Part shown: positions 1 to 11,929 of the stretch, in pieces | Layout of the letters: each line of letters starts with the position of its first letter | Position numbering within the stretch: the first letter of the stretch is position 1 | From: Burkholderiales bacterium | GTDB lineage: Bacteria; Pseudomonadota; Gammaproteobacteria; Burkholderiales; Burkholderiaceae_C | Direction: 5' to 3' | NCBI GenBank assembly: GCA_026954015.1 | Contig: JAIXLP010000051.1 | Location: forward strand, 1-64,000 | DNA: 64,000 nucleotides | Notes under the pieces: generated by a model | Seen by the model: only the letters and a program-made list of their open reading frames with translations | The model's database searches: none | Told to the model about the DNA's origin: nothing | Made by a program: the position numbers and the translations under genes

Positions 1-118
1 CAGACAACACAACCAGCAAGGACTCGCTGCGATCAGCGAAGCCTTGCATTGTATACGAAAAATCGATGCACGAAGCAAAATTGCCAACATTCGCGCGAGC
101 GGCCCACGCTCCAGACAA

Positions 119-643
119 TCAGACGCGCCAACGCTCCAGCAACTTGCTTGGCGTGAGTGCATCGTAGCCTTCGAACGGCTGGTGTATCCAGGGATCCGTC
201 GGCAGGAAGTCGACGTAGTAGTCGGGAGTGAAGCTTGACGCCCCCTTGACCCAGATGGTGGCTGTACGCAATTCCGAGATCGGCGCGTACTTGGCCTTAA
301 GCAGGGATACGACAGCGTTCAGCGTATGCCCCGAATCCGCAAGGTCGTCCACGAGCAGCACGCGACCCGCGATCTCCCCGTTCGGCGTGGTGATGTAGCG
401 CGCAATGTCCAGATGCCCCTGCACGGTGCCGGCCTCAGCCCGGTACGAACTCGTGGACATGATCGCAAGCGGCTTGTCGAAGATGCGACTGAGAATGTCG
501 CCCGGCCGCAGGCCACCACGCGCAAGGCACAGGATGGTGTCGAACTCCCACTGGGATTGGTACACCTTCAAGGCCATTTTTTCGATGAGGCTGTGATACT
601 CGTCGTAGCTTACGTACAGGTGTTTTCCATCTTCAGTCAGCAT
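119..643 (-). CDS. Phosphoribosyltransferase, hypoxanthine/xanthine type
   Basis: A 174-residue type I phosphoribosyltransferase, probably acting in purine base salvage by joining a base to PRPP. The PRPP-binding signature VLLVDDLADSG lies at about residues 95-105, preceded by the LARGG segment typical of the fold. It lies 48 bases downstream of purA on the same strand, which fits a shared purine role. The ATG at 643 was chosen because the protein then begins MLTEDGKHLYVS, as I recall for this family; a GTG at 685, next to the purA stop with a GAGG upstream, is a possible longer start. Base specificity (hypoxanthine, guanine or xanthine) cannot be read from the sequence. Confidence 0.85.
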   Translation of the reverse strand: MLTEDGKHLYVSYDEYHSLIEKMALKVYQSQWEFDTILCLARGGLRPGDILSRIFDKPLAIMSTSSYRAEAGTVQGHLDIARYITTPNGEIAGRVLLVDDLADSGHTLNAVVSLLKAKYAPISELRTATIWVKGASSFTPDYYVDFLPTDPWIHQPFEGYDALTPSKLLERWRV

Positions 644-691
644 CGGATGTACCAGGTTGTCGTTGCAAGAAAAGCGGGGCCCCACGAAGCC

Positions 692-2092
<1,401 letters not shown>

Positions 2093-2111
2093 CTAGAGAT
2101 GCCCGGACGAA

Positions 2112-3260
2112 CTACAGCGCCCGCACGATCCACGCGCCATTGGCTTGCACCAACTCGCGATCGCAATCAAACTCATCGGCCTGACCCGCGTCGCCCGGCA
2201 GCACGCAGACGACCGTCTCGCCCTGCCGACGCAGCGCGGCGATCGCCGCTGCTGCGTTTTCGTCGCTGCACCAGTGGACCCGGATCGCAGCCCGCAGCGG
2301 TGGCGCCGCGACGACACTCACGAGCTGCTTGACATCCAGACTGAACCCGACCGCCGGCCGATTACGGCCGAACACCGAGCCGACTTCGTCATAGCGCCCC
2401 CCTCGCACGAGCGCATCACTGGCGCCAGGGGCGTAGATCGCAAAACGCAAGCCGCTGTAATACGAATAGCCACGCAAATCTGCAAGGTCGAACGTCACCT
2501 TCGCGCGCTTGATCTGCGCGGCAACCTGTCTCAGATTTTGTAGCGGTTCGCGCACGCCTGGTATGGCTTCAAGCGCCTTTTCAGCCTCATCGAGCACGGT
2601 TGCATCACCGTACAGGCGCAGCAATTGCGCCAAGCCGTCGCGCGACACCGCCGGGAAGTTCCGTGTGAGCGATGCCAACTCGCTTGCATCCTTGGCCGCA
2701 AGCGCGGCGTGCACTTCGCGCAGCGTCTGCAAGCCCACAGGCACGCCCGCAAGCAGCGCGCGCACGATGCGCACGTCAGCCAGGTCGATGCTCATCTCAT
2801 GGACATCCGCGCCTCGCAGGCACTCCAGCGCCAGCCGCACCGATTCGATCTCTGCCTCGACGCCCTGGTGCCCGTAGATTTCCGCGCCGAACTGCAGCGG
2901 CTCACGCGTGGCGTAAGGGCGGTCGGGGCGCGCGTGCAGCACCGGGCCGCAGTAACACAGACGGGTCACGCCGCTGCGGTTGAGCAGATGCGCGTCGATG
3001 CGCGCGACCTGCTGCGTCATGTCAGCCCGCAACCCTAGCGACCTGCCGGAGAGCTGGTCCACGAGCTTGAACGTCTGCAACCCGAGCTCTTCGCCGGCGC
3101 CCGTCAGCAGGGATTCCAGGTGCTCGAACAGCGGCGGAATCACTAGTTCGTAGCCATAACCGCGCGCGGTATCGAGCAGACCCCGGCGCAACTCCTCGAT
3201 GCGCCTGGCCTCGGAAGGCAATACGTCGGCGATGTGATCCGGGAGTACCCAGGCGGACAT
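2112..3260 (-). CDS. hisZ: ATP phosphoribosyltransferase regulatory subunit
   Basis: HisZ is a histidyl-tRNA synthetase paralogue without tRNA charging activity. It partners the short form of HisG to give an active, histidine-feedback-regulated first enzyme of histidine synthesis. The 382-residue product starts [20 protein letters not shown], typical of HisZ, and carries a class II synthetase-like core but lacks the C-terminal anticodon-binding domain of true HisS (compare the separate hisS at 10623-11912). The ATG at 3260 is preferred to an upstream TTG at 3281. No hisG is in the window; location between DUF2065 and purA is usual in betaproteobacteria. Confidence 0.93.
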   Translation of the reverse strand: MSAWVLPDHIADVLPSEARRIEELRRGLLDTARGYGYELVIPPLFEHLESLLTGAGEELGLQTFKLVDQLSGRSLGLRADMTQQVARIDAHLLNRSGVTRLCYCGPVLHARPDRPYATREPLQFGAEIYGHQGVEAEIESVRLALECLRGADVHEMSIDLADVRIVRALLAGVPVGLQTLREVHAALAAKDASELASLTRNFPAVSRDGLAQLLRLYGDATVLDEAEKALEAIPGVREPLQNLRQVAAQIKRAKVTFDLADLRGYSYYSGLRFAIYAPGASDALVRGGRYDEVGSVFGRNRPAVGFSLDVKQLVSVVAAPPLRAAIRVHWCSDENAAAAIAALRRQGETVVCVLPGDAGQADEFDCDRELVQANGAWIVRAL

Positions 3261-3330
3261 GAAATACCCGGAAGTGGTCAAAGCGGCGATTCTACCGGCA
3301 GGGTTGCCACCGACTTCGCCGTGGCGCGGC

Positions 3331-3516
3331 TCATCCGAGCCACCACAACAGCACGCCGCCCACCATCAGGCACACCAAGCCGCAAAAGCGGATTTGCCCG
3401 TCCTGCATCTGCAGCATCTGGGAAAAGATCCGCCGCCAAGTGGCCGGCGCGACGAACGGCAGCACCCCTTCAAGCACCAGCAACAGCGCCAGCGCCGTCC
3501 ACAAGCCGTCGGACAT
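3331..3516 (-). CDS. DUF2065 family small membrane protein
   Basis: A 61-residue protein made mostly of two hydrophobic segments (about residues 5-22 and 43-60) joined by a short loop, [11 protein letters not shown]. Small proteins of this type (DUF2065) are usually encoded just after hflC, as here, 14 bases downstream. The function is unknown; the position suggests association with the inner-membrane HflKC complex, but that is inference. Confidence 0.85.
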   Translation of the reverse strand: MSDGLWTALALLLVLEGVLPFVAPATWRRIFSQMLQMQDGQIRFCGLVCLMVGGVLLWWLG

Positions 3517-3530
3517 CGCTCGGGCGCGGT

Positions 3531-4430
3531 TCAGTTGCGCGCCGGAGCTGCCGGCACCGATCCGCGCAGCGCCTTGAAGAACTCGGTTCCGGCGGGGTCG
3601 AGCACCAGCACGTCGCTCTTGCCCTTGAAGCTTGCGCGGTAGGCTTCCAGGCTGCGGTAGAACTGCGCAAACTGCGGGTCGCGGCCAAACGCGTCGGCGT
3701 AGATGCGCGTGGCCTGCGCGTCGCCCTCGCCCTTGACCTTCTGCGCATCGCGATAGGCGTTGGCCAGCGTGACTTCGCGCTGGCGATCCGCCTCGGCGCG
3801 AATCTTCTCACCTTCGGCGATACCGGTCGAACGCAGTTCGTTGGCGACGCGCTTGCGCTCGGCCTCCATGCGCCGGTACACCGACTCGGTGATCGAATCG
3901 ACGTAGTCCACCCGCGTGATGCGCACGTCCACCACGTCCATGCCCCACGGCTTGCCGCCACGCACCGCCTCGAGCACTTCACGCTTGACGTCCGCCATCA
4001 GGTCGTCGCGCTTTTCCGACAGCAGCTCGCGCACCGTGCGGCGGTTGACCTCTTCCTGGAAGGCGTTGCGCACGACGCGGTTGAGCTGCAACGCCCCGGC
4101 GCTCTCATCCAGGCCAACATTGCGGATGTACTCCGAAGGCTCCGCGATGCGCCAGCGCACATACCAATCGATCACCACGCGCTGCTTTTCCGCAGTGAGC
4201 ATCGATTCGGTCTCCGAGCCGTCAAGCGTCAGCAGGCGCTTGTCGATGTAACGCACGTTCTGCAGCGGCGGCGGCAGCTTGACGTACAGCCCCGGCTCGG
4301 TGATGACGGATTTGATCTGACCCAGGGAGTAGACCACGCCAAACTGGCGTTGATCGACCACGAACAAGGTGGAACTGGCCAGCACCAGCACCAGCAGAAG
4401 GGTCGAAATGGCAAAACCTATGCGATTCAC
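3531..4430 (-). CDS. hflC: FtsH protease modulator HflC
   Basis: HflC forms with HflK a large stomatin/prohibitin-type (SPFH) assembly in the inner membrane that surrounds and modulates the FtsH protease. The 299-residue product has one N-terminal membrane segment (about residues 4-23), then the band-7 domain beginning VVDQRQFGVVYSLG, and a charged helical C-terminal part rich in Glu/Arg/Ala. It starts with GTG at 4430, supported by an AGGAG six bases upstream, and lies nine bases after hflK, so the two are surely co-transcribed. Confidence 0.95.
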   Translation of the reverse strand: MNRIGFAISTLLLVLVLASSTLFVVDQRQFGVVYSLGQIKSVITEPGLYVKLPPPLQNVRYIDKRLLTLDGSETESMLTAEKQRVVIDWYVRWRIAEPSEYIRNVGLDESAGALQLNRVVRNAFQEEVNRRTVRELLSEKRDDLMADVKREVLEAVRGGKPWGMDVVDVRITRVDYVDSITESVYRRMEAERKRVANELRSTGIAEGEKIRAEADRQREVTLANAYRDAQKVKGEGDAQATRIYADAFGRDPQFAQFYRSLEAYRASFKGKSDVLVLDPAGTEFFKALRGSVPAAPARN

Positions 4431-4439
4431 GCGGCTCTC

Positions 4440-5822
4440 CTAGCGGGATTCACGCTCGCGCGAGCGTGCAAGGTCACGGGAGCGCGCATCGCCCGCCACG
4501 GGCGGCGTGACCACCGTGGGCGTAGTGGTGTTCGCAGGATGCATCGCTGCAGCTTCGTCGCCCGCGCCAGCCGCAGCAGCGCCTGCCTGCAGCAGTTTGT
4601 CCAGCGGAAGGTACAGCAGGTTCGAGCCCTGGCGCGACTCCACGAGCACCTTGGTCACGCTGCCGAGCACCTGCTGCAGGGTTTCCAGATACATGCGGTC
4701 GCGCGTGACCTGTGGCGCCTTCTGGTATTCGGCAACCACCGCATCAAAGCGCTGCGCATCACCCTCGGACTGCGCCACGATGCGCGCCTTGTAGCCCGCC
4801 GCCTCTTCCAGCAGCCGGGACGCGGCACCCACCGCCCGCGGCACCACGTCATTGGCGTAGGCCTGCGCCTCGTTCTTGGTGCGCTCGCGCTCCTGTCCGG
4901 CCTTGAGCACGTCGTCGAACGCCGCCTGCACCTGCTCGGGCGGTCGCACGCCGCCTTGCTGGAGGTTGATCCCGACCACCTCGACACCCACCTTGTAGCG
5001 GTCGAGGATGGTCTGCATCAGGGTACGCACCCGGGGCGCGATCTGATCGCGCTCGTCGGCCAGCGCCGAGTCCATGGTCATCTTGCCCACGACCTCACGC
5101 ACCGCGGTCTCAGCCGCCTGCACCACCGCGCCGGTCGGGTCCCGGCTCTCGAACAGCCAGGCGCGCGCATCGTTGAGGCGGTACTGCACCGCGAACTTGA
5201 TCTCGACGATGTTTTCGTCCTGGGTCAGCATGGCCGAGTCGCGCAACCCGGTGGCCTTGATGATCGAATCGCGACCGATGTCCACCGAGCGAATCTGCGT
5301 GACAAACACCAGTTCATGGCGCTGGATGGGGTACGGCAGGCGCCAGTTGAACCCGGCGCCCACCGTGGCCCGGTATTTTCCGAACTGCGTGATCACCGCC
5401 TGCTGGCCTTCCTGCACGATGAAGAAGCCGGTCGCCAGCCAGATCAGCGCTGCGACGGCCACCAGCAGTGCGATGCCCTTGCCTGCGTGACGCATGTCGG
5501 GCTGGAACCCGCCGCCGCCCGAGGGCAACGGAAACCCCCGGCGCCCGCCACGCCCCCCGCCGCCAAACAAGCCGTTGAGCTTGCGCTGCAGATCGCGCCA
5601 GAGTTCATCCAGATCCGGCGGGTTCGCCCCCCCACCCTGCGGGCCTTTGGCGGGCCGGTTGGGCGCCGGCGTATCCGCCGGGCGCTCGGGTTCGGGCGCG
5701 TCCTCTCCCGACGCTGGCTCGTCGCTGCGACCCCAGCGCGGGTCATTGAGGTTGTAGACCTCCTGCTCCTGGGGACGGGGCGAGCCCGGAACCCAGCGGA
5801 GGAGCCGGTTAGGAAGACGCAT
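4440..5822 (-). CDS. hflK: FtsH protease modulator HflK
   Basis: Partner of HflC in the SPFH complex that regulates FtsH. The 460-residue product has a Pro/Gly-rich, low-complexity cytoplasmic N-terminus (about residues 10-95), a single membrane segment near residues 110-130, and a band-7 domain starting VQEGQQAVITQFGKY. The ATG at 5822 is preferred to the GTG two codons upstream because a GAGAG is then correctly spaced. hflX lies 62 bases upstream on the same strand. Confidence 0.94.
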   Translation of the reverse strand: MRLPNRLLRWVPGSPRPQEQEVYNLNDPRWGRSDEPASGEDAPEPERPADTPAPNRPAKGPQGGGANPPDLDELWRDLQRKLNGLFGGGGRGGRRGFPLPSGGGGFQPDMRHAGKGIALLVAVAALIWLATGFFIVQEGQQAVITQFGKYRATVGAGFNWRLPYPIQRHELVFVTQIRSVDIGRDSIIKATGLRDSAMLTQDENIVEIKFAVQYRLNDARAWLFESRDPTGAVVQAAETAVREVVGKMTMDSALADERDQIAPRVRTLMQTILDRYKVGVEVVGINLQQGGVRPPEQVQAAFDDVLKAGQERERTKNEAQAYANDVVPRAVGAASRLLEEAAGYKARIVAQSEGDAQRFDAVVAEYQKAPQVTRDRMYLETLQQVLGSVTKVLVESRQGSNLLYLPLDKLLQAGAAAAGAGDEAAAMHPANTTTPTVVTPPVAGDARSRDLARSRERESR

Positions 5823-5884
5823 GCGCACGCTCTCTGCTCATTGGTAAATTGCAAACACCCGGTATTGTCCTGGCAATCCGGGCC

Positions 5885-7042
5885 TCAACCCGCGACGTGC
5901 ATGGTATCGGTCGCATGCGCGCGCGCCGCGCCGTGGGCAACCGCACGGTCGGACAGGAGCTGTCGCACCGAGGGCAGGCCCTCGCCGGTGCGCGCACTCA
6001 CGAACACACGTTCGAGCCGGCGACCATCGCATTCGTAGTCATCGACCATGGCGACGGGCCACGCGGCCAGCGCATCCAGCTTGTTGAACACCAGCACCTG
6101 CGGCACGGCTTCGGCGCCAATTTCGGACAGCACCTGCTGCACCTGCTCGATCTGCTGCGGATACGCAGGGTTCGCCGCATCCACGACATGCAGCAGCAAA
6201 TCCGCGTCCGCAGCCTCCTGCAAGGTCGCCTGGAACGCGCTCACGAGGCCATGCGGCAAATCGCGGATGAACCCGACGGTGTCCGACAGTGAAATCGTGC
6301 CGGCCTGCGCGCCCAGGTACAGCCGCCGCGTTGTCGTGTCCAGCGTTGCGAAGAGCTGGTCGGCCGCGTACGCATGCGCCTTGACGATCGCATTGAACAG
6401 CGTGGATTTGCCCGCGTTGGTATAGCCCACGAGCGAAACGCAAAAGGTGTCCCGGCGCTCGCGCTGGCGCCGCTGCGTCGACCGCTGGCGCCCGACCTTC
6501 ACGAGGCGTTCGCGCGTGCGCTTGATCGTCTCGCCTATCATGCGGCGGTCAAGTTCGATCTGGCGCTCGCCCGGCCCCCCACGCGCGCCGATGCCACCGC
6601 GCTGGCGTTCGAGGTGGGTCCACCGCCGCACGAGGCGCGTGCTCAGATACTGCAGCCGCGCCAACTCCACCTGTAGCTTGCCTTCGTAGCTGCGTGCACG
6701 TTGGGCGAAGATTTCCAGGATCAGCATCGTCCGGTCGTACACGGGCAGGCCCACGTGCTGCTCAAGATTGCGCTGCTGCGCCGGGCTCAGGGCCTGGTCA
6801 AAAATCACCTCCAGCGCGCCGAGTTCGGTCGCGCGCGCCTTGATCTCGTCCGCCTTGCCGCTGCCGACGAACAACGCAGCATCGGGCGCCTTGCGCCGGC
6901 ACGTCAGCCTGGCCACCGGCTCCAGCCCGGCACTGCTGGCAAGCAGGCCGAGCTCTTCCAGCGCGCCATCGAACGCGCCCGTGCCGAAGTCCACACCGAC
7001 GAGCATCACCGGCGCGGCCTGCGCCGTCGTTGGAGTGGTCAC
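5885..7042 (-). CDS. hflX: Ribosome-associated GTPase HflX
   Basis: HflX is a GTPase that binds the 50S subunit and splits stalled ribosomes, for example under heat stress. The HflX N-terminal domain is followed by a coiled-coil/glycine-rich linker (RQRGGIGARGGPGERQIELD) and a G domain with P-loop GYTNAGKST at about residue 206, the DTVGF motif and an NKLD motif. The GTG at 7042 has a GGGAG about eight bases upstream; the GTG at 7060 would add six residues. It lies between hfq and hflK, the classical order. Confidence 0.94.
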   Translation of the reverse strand: MTTPTTAQAAPVMLVGVDFGTGAFDGALEELGLLASSAGLEPVARLTCRRKAPDAALFVGSGKADEIKARATELGALEVIFDQALSPAQQRNLEQHVGLPVYDRTMLILEIFAQRARSYEGKLQVELARLQYLSTRLVRRWTHLERQRGGIGARGGPGERQIELDRRMIGETIKRTRERLVKVGRQRSTQRRQRERRDTFCVSLVGYTNAGKSTLFNAIVKAHAYAADQLFATLDTTTRRLYLGAQAGTISLSDTVGFIRDLPHGLVSAFQATLQEAADADLLLHVVDAANPAYPQQIEQVQQVLSEIGAEAVPQVLVFNKLDALAAWPVAMVDDYECDGRRLERVFVSARTGEGLPSVRQLLSDRAVAHGAARAHATDTMHVAG

Positions 7043-7097
7043 GCGCGTGCGCTCCCGCACGCGGATGTGGATATGGACGCGGCAGCGCCAGGCTGCA

Positions 7098-7355
7098 TCA
7101 CGATGCTTCTGAATGGCCCTCGTCGGCGGGCTCTGTGGCGGCGAAATTGATCGCGCGACCGGGCACGATGGTCGAAATGGCGTGCTTGTAGACCATCTGG
7201 GTCACGGTGTTGCGCAGCAACACCACGTATTGATCGAACGACTCGATCTGCCCCTGCAGCTTGATGCCATTGACCAGATAGATCGATACCGGCACGTGTT
7301 CGCGCCGCAAGGCATTGAGAAACGGGTCTTGCAGGAGTTGGCCTTTGTTGCTCAC
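7098..7355 (-). CDS. hfq: RNA chaperone Hfq
   Basis: Hfq is a hexameric Sm-like protein that pairs small regulatory RNAs with mRNAs. The 85-residue product has the near-invariant N-terminus [20 protein letters not shown], and the Sm2 motif [12 protein letters not shown]. It uses a GTG start at 7355 with a GGAG six bases upstream. The C-terminal tail is short, as in other betaproteobacteria. It lies upstream of hflX, and 87 bases separate it from the end of der. Confidence 0.97.
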   Translation of the reverse strand: MSNKGQLLQDPFLNALRREHVPVSIYLVNGIKLQGQIESFDQYVVLLRNTVTQMVYKHAISTIVPGRAINFAATEPADEGHSEAS

Positions 7356-7442
7356 GATATGCTCCGTGTTCGTGACTGTAGTTGGAGCGCCACCTTACCA
7401 CAGCGCCCCGGGCTCTGATGGTGGCGACGCGAAAGCGGATTT

Positions 7443-8783
7443 TCAAGACCCGGTTTTGTCGGCGTAGGGGTTTTTCGAGGTTTTGAGCTCCAGCCGCAGC
7501 GGCGTGCCCACCAGGTCAAACTCCTTGCGAAAGCGCCCTTCGAGGAACCGCTTGTAGGCATCGGTGAGATGCTCCAGCGCGTTGCCGTGGATCACGATGA
7601 CCGGCGGATTCATGCCACCCTGGTGCGCGTAGCGCGGCTTGGGCCGCGACATGCCCGAGCGCTTGGGACCCTGGAACTGCACCGATTCCTGCAGGACACG
7701 CGTGAGCACGGGCGTCGGCATCTTGCAGTTGGCGGCGCGGTGCGCCTGCCGTATCGACGCCCACAGCCCGCCGATGCCCTGGCGTTTCGTGGCCGAGATG
7801 AAGTGCATCGCGGCAAACTTGAGAAACGGCAGGCGATTTTCTATCGAGCGCTGGACCTGCTGGCGCTGGTACTCGTCGATGGCGTCCCACTTGTTCACCG
7901 CCACCACCACGGCGCGGCCGCTTTCGAGGATGTAGCCCGCGATGTGCGCATCCTGGTCGGTCACGCCCTGCGTGGCGTCGAGCAGCAGCAGCACGACATG
8001 CGCCGATTCGATCGCGCGCAACGTCTTGACGACGGAAAATTTCTCGATGGTTTCGAACACCTTGCCGCGCCGGCGCAGGCCCGCGGTGTCGATCAGCTCG
8101 AACTGCTGCCCGCGCTGCTCGAACGTGACGCTGATCGCATCCCGCGTCGTACCCGGCAGGTCAAACGCCACGAGCCGTTCCTCGCCCAGCCAGGCATTGA
8201 TGAGCGTGGATTTGCCCACGTTGGGCCGCCCGGCCACCGCAAGGCGGATCGCGCCGGTTTCTGGCTCGGCGTCTTCGTCCGTGTCCGCGAGCTGCAACGG
8301 CGCCAGCGCGGCTTCGACGAGCGAGCGGATGCCCTGCCCGTGCGCCGCCGATACCGGATGGATCTCCCCCAGCCCGAGTTCGTAGAACTCACCCAGCCGC
8401 GCGCTTTCCTGCATGCCTTCGGCCTTGTTGCCTGCGAGGATGCAGGGCGTGCCCAGGCGGCGCAGGTAACGCGCGATATCGTGGTCCTGCGCCGAAAGGC
8501 CCGCACGCACATCCACGACGAACACGATGACGTCGGCCTCGGCGATGGCCTGACGCGTCTGGCGCGCCATTTCGCGGTAGATGCCGCTCGTCGCATCCGG
8601 CTCGAACCCGCCGGTATCGACCACGATGTAGGGGTGCCCGGCGTGCTGGCCCGCACCGTAGTGGCGGTCGCGCGTCAGTCCGGGCGCATCCGCGACGATC
8701 GCGTCACGCGAGCGCGTGAGGCGATTGAAGAGCGTGGACTTGCCGACATTGGTTCGCCCGACGAGGGCGATCACCGGTTTCAT
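7443..8783 (-). CDS. der: Ribosome biogenesis GTPase Der (EngA)
   Basis: Der is an essential GTPase with two G domains in tandem, needed for maturation of the 50S ribosomal subunit. The 446-residue product shows P-loops GRTNVGKS at residues 9-16 and GRPNVGKS near residue 190, each followed by DTGGF or DTAGL and NK-D motifs, then a C-terminal KH-like domain. The ATG at 8783 with an upstream GGAA is preferred to the adjoining TTG. It follows bamB by 12 bases. Confidence 0.97.
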   Translation of the reverse strand: MKPVIALVGRTNVGKSTLFNRLTRSRDAIVADAPGLTRDRHYGAGQHAGHPYIVVDTGGFEPDATSGIYREMARQTRQAIAEADVIVFVVDVRAGLSAQDHDIARYLRRLGTPCILAGNKAEGMQESARLGEFYELGLGEIHPVSAAHGQGIRSLVEAALAPLQLADTDEDAEPETGAIRLAVAGRPNVGKSTLINAWLGEERLVAFDLPGTTRDAISVTFEQRGQQFELIDTAGLRRRGKVFETIEKFSVVKTLRAIESAHVVLLLLDATQGVTDQDAHIAGYILESGRAVVVAVNKWDAIDEYQRQQVQRSIENRLPFLKFAAMHFISATKRQGIGGLWASIRQAHRAANCKMPTPVLTRVLQESVQFQGPKRSGMSRPKPRYAHQGGMNPPVIVIHGNALEHLTDAYKRFLEGRFRKEFDLVGTPLRLELKTSKNPYADKTGS

Positions 8784-8795
8784 CAAGCATTCCGA

Positions 8796-9944
8796 TCAGT
8801 CGGGCCGGAACCCATAAACCGAGCCCTGGCGCGTGACCGCGACCAGCGTCTTGCCCGCTACCACCGGGGCCGCAACGACGCCGGAGCTGTCCGTAGTCAG
8901 CCGGTTCAGCGGCGTGCCGTCCTCGCGTGAGAGCAGGTGCACCTGCCCGGACGCATCGCCCACGATGACCGACCGGCCCAGCAGCAGCGGCGCCGTCAGC
9001 TTGCGGTAGCGCAGCGCATCGTGCGTCCAGACCGGCGTGCCGTCGGCACGCTTCCACGCGAGCACGGTGCCATTGCTCTCGCTGCCGTACAGCATCTCGG
9101 CGTCGCCGTCGATGCCCACGGCGCCCTGCGCGGCGCGCGTCCACAGCACCGCGCCGCGCGAGGCGTCGATGCAGCCTATGGTGGCCTGAAACGCCCGCGC
9201 GCAAACGTTGGTGCCCACGCGGCTCACGCGGCCCAGGATTTCAACCAGGCGCTCCACGTCGTTGGTGCCGCGCGGGGTCGCCAGCGGCGCTTCCCAGCCC
9301 ACCGTGCCGCTGTCCGGGTCCAGACCGGCGATGCGGCCCGACCATCCCACGACCAGCGTATCGCCCACCGCCGTGAGCAGCCCGCCCTCGCGCAGGACCA
9401 GCGGTTCGCCCGGGCGCTGTTGTGCCCACAAGCGCGCGCCCGTCTCGCCATCGAACGCGAGCACCGATCGATCCGCCAGAAGCACGAATACCCGCCCGCC
9501 CGCCACGAGCGGTGCGGTGTACGCCTGCGCAGCCAGCCGCGCGCGCCAGAGTTCGCGACCGTTTTCAAGCACGATGAGCTGGCGCGCCTTGCTCACCACC
9601 GCGGCACGCTGCCCGTCGCTGCCCACGCCGGCCACCAGTGGTGTATCGAGTTGCGCGCGCCAGAGCGTAGCGCCGGTGCGCGCATCAAGCGCACTCACGT
9701 CGCCACCGGCAGAGGCGAGCGCGACGGTGTCGCCGTGCACGGCGGGCGTGAGCGAGAGGTCACCGACCGCGCCTATGCCGGTAGACCACACTTGGTGCAC
9801 CGGCAGCAGCGCCACCACGGGGCCAAGCTCCGCCGGCCTGGTCTTGGACGAGCCGCCCCAGAGCGAACACCCGGCCAGCGCCAGCAGCGCAGCCGCGGCC
9901 ACGGGCCATGCCAGCGTGCGCAGCGTTTGCGCAACGCGGCTCAC
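8796..9944 (-). CDS. bamB: Outer membrane protein assembly factor BamB
   Basis: BamB is a lipoprotein of the BAM complex that inserts beta-barrel proteins into the outer membrane. The 382-residue product has a lipoprotein signal with lipobox LALAGC (Cys26), followed by PQQ-type beta-propeller repeats visible as recurrent segments such as SALDARTGATLWRAQL and AFDGETGARLWAQ. Its GTG start overlaps the stop codon of the upstream TPR gene (GTGA), implying translational coupling. The bamB-der neighbourhood is widely conserved. Confidence 0.94.
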   Translation of the reverse strand: MSRVAQTLRTLAWPVAAAALLALAGCSLWGGSSKTRPAELGPVVALLPVHQVWSTGIGAVGDLSLTPAVHGDTVALASAGGDVSALDARTGATLWRAQLDTPLVAGVGSDGQRAAVVSKARQLIVLENGRELWRARLAAQAYTAPLVAGGRVFVLLADRSVLAFDGETGARLWAQQRPGEPLVLREGGLLTAVGDTLVVGWSGRIAGLDPDSGTVGWEAPLATPRGTNDVERLVEILGRVSRVGTNVCARAFQATIGCIDASRGAVLWTRAAQGAVGIDGDAEMLYGSESNGTVLAWKRADGTPVWTHDALRYRKLTAPLLLGRSVIVGDASGQVHLLSREDGTPLNRLTTDSSGVVAAPVVAGKTLVAVTRQGSVYGFRPD

Positions 9945-10603
9945 GTTGCGTTCCCCTTGGCAGACACGTCAGCCCCGAGCGCGTTGAGCTTGGCCTGCAC
10001 CACGCGGCGGTAGGCCACGGCGTCGCCAAAGGCGTCGTACGCGCGGCGGTATTCCGCTATCGCCTCCTGCTTCTTGCCCTGCAGGTCCAGCACGTCACCC
10101 TTGCGGTCGGCCACCACGGCGGCGAATTCCGGCGGGAACGAGGCCGAGAGCTGCTGCATGGCCTCGTCGTAGGACTTTTCCTGCACCAGCACGCCCACCA
10201 GCCGCAGGCGCGCCAGCGCCACGTAGCCTTCGTCACTGGCGTGGTCCACCACCCATCGCAGCGCCTCCTGTGCATCCTTCCAGCGCTCAGCTCCGGCGGA
10301 TTGCTGCGCGGCCACGAGCCCGGCCTGCCCGGCCTGCACGGTGCGCGGGTAGGCCTTGCGCAAGTCACCGAAGATCTGCTGCACTCGGTCGACGTTGCCC
10401 GTCTGCGCGGCCACCTCCACCGCATCCAACATCGCCACCGCGGCCTGAGCCTGACGGCCCTGCCAGAAGCGGTAGCCATTCCAGGCAGCGAACCCGCCCA
10501 TCACGATGATGACCACCCAAGTGATGAGCGCTCCCCATGTGTCCCAGAAATGCTTGAACTGCGCAATCTGTTCCTGTTCTTCTAGGTCGAAATGGTGGGC
10601 CAT
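9941..10603 (-). CDS. YfgM-like membrane-anchored TPR protein
   Basis: A 220-residue protein with a cytoplasmic N-terminus (HHFDLEEQEQIAQFKHFWD), one membrane segment at about residues 25-43, and a periplasmic TPR-like region. In Escherichia coli YfgM binds the SecYEG translocon and periplasmic chaperones. It lies between hisS and bamB, exactly where yfgM is found in many proteobacteria, and overlaps bamB by four bases. The assignment rests on domain layout and synteny. Confidence 0.88.
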   Translation of the reverse strand: MAHHFDLEEQEQIAQFKHFWDTWGALITWVVIIVMGGFAAWNGYRFWQGRQAQAAVAMLDAVEVAAQTGNVDRVQQIFGDLRKAYPRTVQAGQAGLVAAQQSAGAERWKDAQEALRWVVDHASDEGYVALARLRLVGVLVQEKSYDEAMQQLSASFPPEFAAVVADRKGDVLDLQGKKQEAIAEYRRAYDAFGDAVAYRRVVQAKLNALGADVSAKGNAT

Positions 10604-10622
10604 GGCAGGGAAAGTCCTTGTA

Positions 10623-11912
10623 TCAGCGCGGGGATTGTAGGCTGGCGGCCCAGGCGGCCACGTCGGTCAGCGGGCACGGTCGCTGCGCGCTGGTTTCGCG
10701 CAGCGGCTTGACGGCGACGGCGCCTGCCGCCAGCTCGTCGGCCCCGAAAATGAGAGCAAAGCGCGCCCCGCTGGCATCGGCCTTTTTCAGTTGCGCCTTC
10801 ATGCTGCCCAGCCCTTGCGCATTGGCGGCGGCGCTGTGCATCTGCACCGCGACGCCGAGCGCCCGCAGGCGCTGCAGCGTCGCCATGACGACGGGCAGCG
10901 CGGCGGCATCGGGGACCACCGCGTAGGCGTCGGGGCGCACGTCCGGCAGCTCGCGCGCCTGGCTGCGCAGCAATTCAAGCACCCGCTCCACGCCCAGCGC
11001 CCAGCCCACGGCAGGCGCAGGCCTGCCCCCCATCTGGCCGATCAGGTAGTCGTAGCGCCCCCCGCCGCAGATGGTCCCCTGCGCGCCGAGCTCGTCGGTG
11101 ACGAACTCGAACACCGTGAGGTTGTAGTAGTCCATGCCGCGCACCAGGCGCGGGTTGATGCTCCACGCCACGCCTGCCGCATCCAGGATGGACTGGACGG
11201 TGCGCAGGTGCTGGCGCGACGCCTCACCGAGGTAGTCCATCAGGCGCGGCGCGGCGTCGACGACGGCCTGCATCGCGGGGTTCTTGGTGTCGAGGATGCG
11301 CAGCGGGTTGCTGTGCAGGCGCCTGCGCGCATCGTCGTCGAGCGCCTCCTGGTGCTGCTCCAGGTAGGCGATGAGCGCCGCGCGGTGCACCTTGCGCTCC
11401 TCGGGCTCGCCCAGGCTGTTGAGCTCCAGGCGCACGTTGGCAAGCCCCAGTTCGGCCCACAGCGCGTGCGCGAGCAGGATGATTTCCGCATCCATCTCGG
11501 CGCCGGGGAACCCCACCGCCTCGGCGCCGATCTGGTGGAACTGCCGGTAGCGGCCACGCTGAGGGCGCTCGTGGCGGAACATGGGCCCCATGTAGTACAG
11601 GCGCTTGCCACCGTCGTGCAGCAGCGTGTGCTCGACCACGGCCCGCACCACGCCGGCTGTCGCCTCGGGACGCAAGGTGAGCTGCTCGCCGTTGAGCCTG
11701 TCCTCGAACGAGTACATCTCTTTCTCGACGATGTCGGTCACTTCCCCCAGGCCACGCACGAAGAGCGCGGTCGGCTCGACGATGGGCGTGCGGATCGCTC
11801 GGTAGCCATAGCGCCGCATGAGCGAACGCACCACCTCTTCAAGCCACTCCCAGCGCGCCGAGTCGGGCGGCAGGATGTCGTTCATCCCCTTGATGGCGGC
11901 GAGTTTCTGCAT
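10623..11912 (-). CDS. hisS: Histidine-tRNA ligase
   Basis: Charges tRNA-His with histidine. The 429-residue product starts [18 protein letters not shown], as expected for class II HisRS, with motif 2 around [16 protein letters not shown], the histidine signatures [15 protein letters not shown] and GGGRYDYLI, motif 3 near GWALGVER, and the C-terminal anticodon-binding domain. The ATG at 11912 was chosen by this N-terminus. The 80-base gap upstream to ispG is largely filled by a copy of the dispersed palindromic repeat. Confidence 0.97.
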   Translation of the reverse strand: MQKLAAIKGMNDILPPDSARWEWLEEVVRSLMRRYGYRAIRTPIVEPTALFVRGLGEVTDIVEKEMYSFEDRLNGEQLTLRPEATAGVVRAVVEHTLLHDGGKRLYYMGPMFRHERPQRGRYRQFHQIGAEAVGFPGAEMDAEIILLAHALWAELGLANVRLELNSLGEPEERKVHRAALIAYLEQHQEALDDDARRRLHSNPLRILDTKNPAMQAVVDAAPRLMDYLGEASRQHLRTVQSILDAAGVAWSINPRLVRGMDYYNLTVFEFVTDELGAQGTICGGGRYDYLIGQMGGRPAPAVGWALGVERVLELLRSQARELPDVRPDAYAVVPDAAALPVVMATLQRLRALGVAVQMHSAAANAQGLGSMKAQLKKADASGARFALIFGADELAAGAVAVKPLRETSAQRPCPLTDVAAWAASLQSPR

Positions 11913-11929
11913 GTCGCTAAATTGATGGT

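Noticed and set aside
3234..6038. A long plus-strand open frame opposite hflC and hflK
   Set aside because: The minus strand carries well-supported hflC and hflK with correct starts; the plus frame has no family features.
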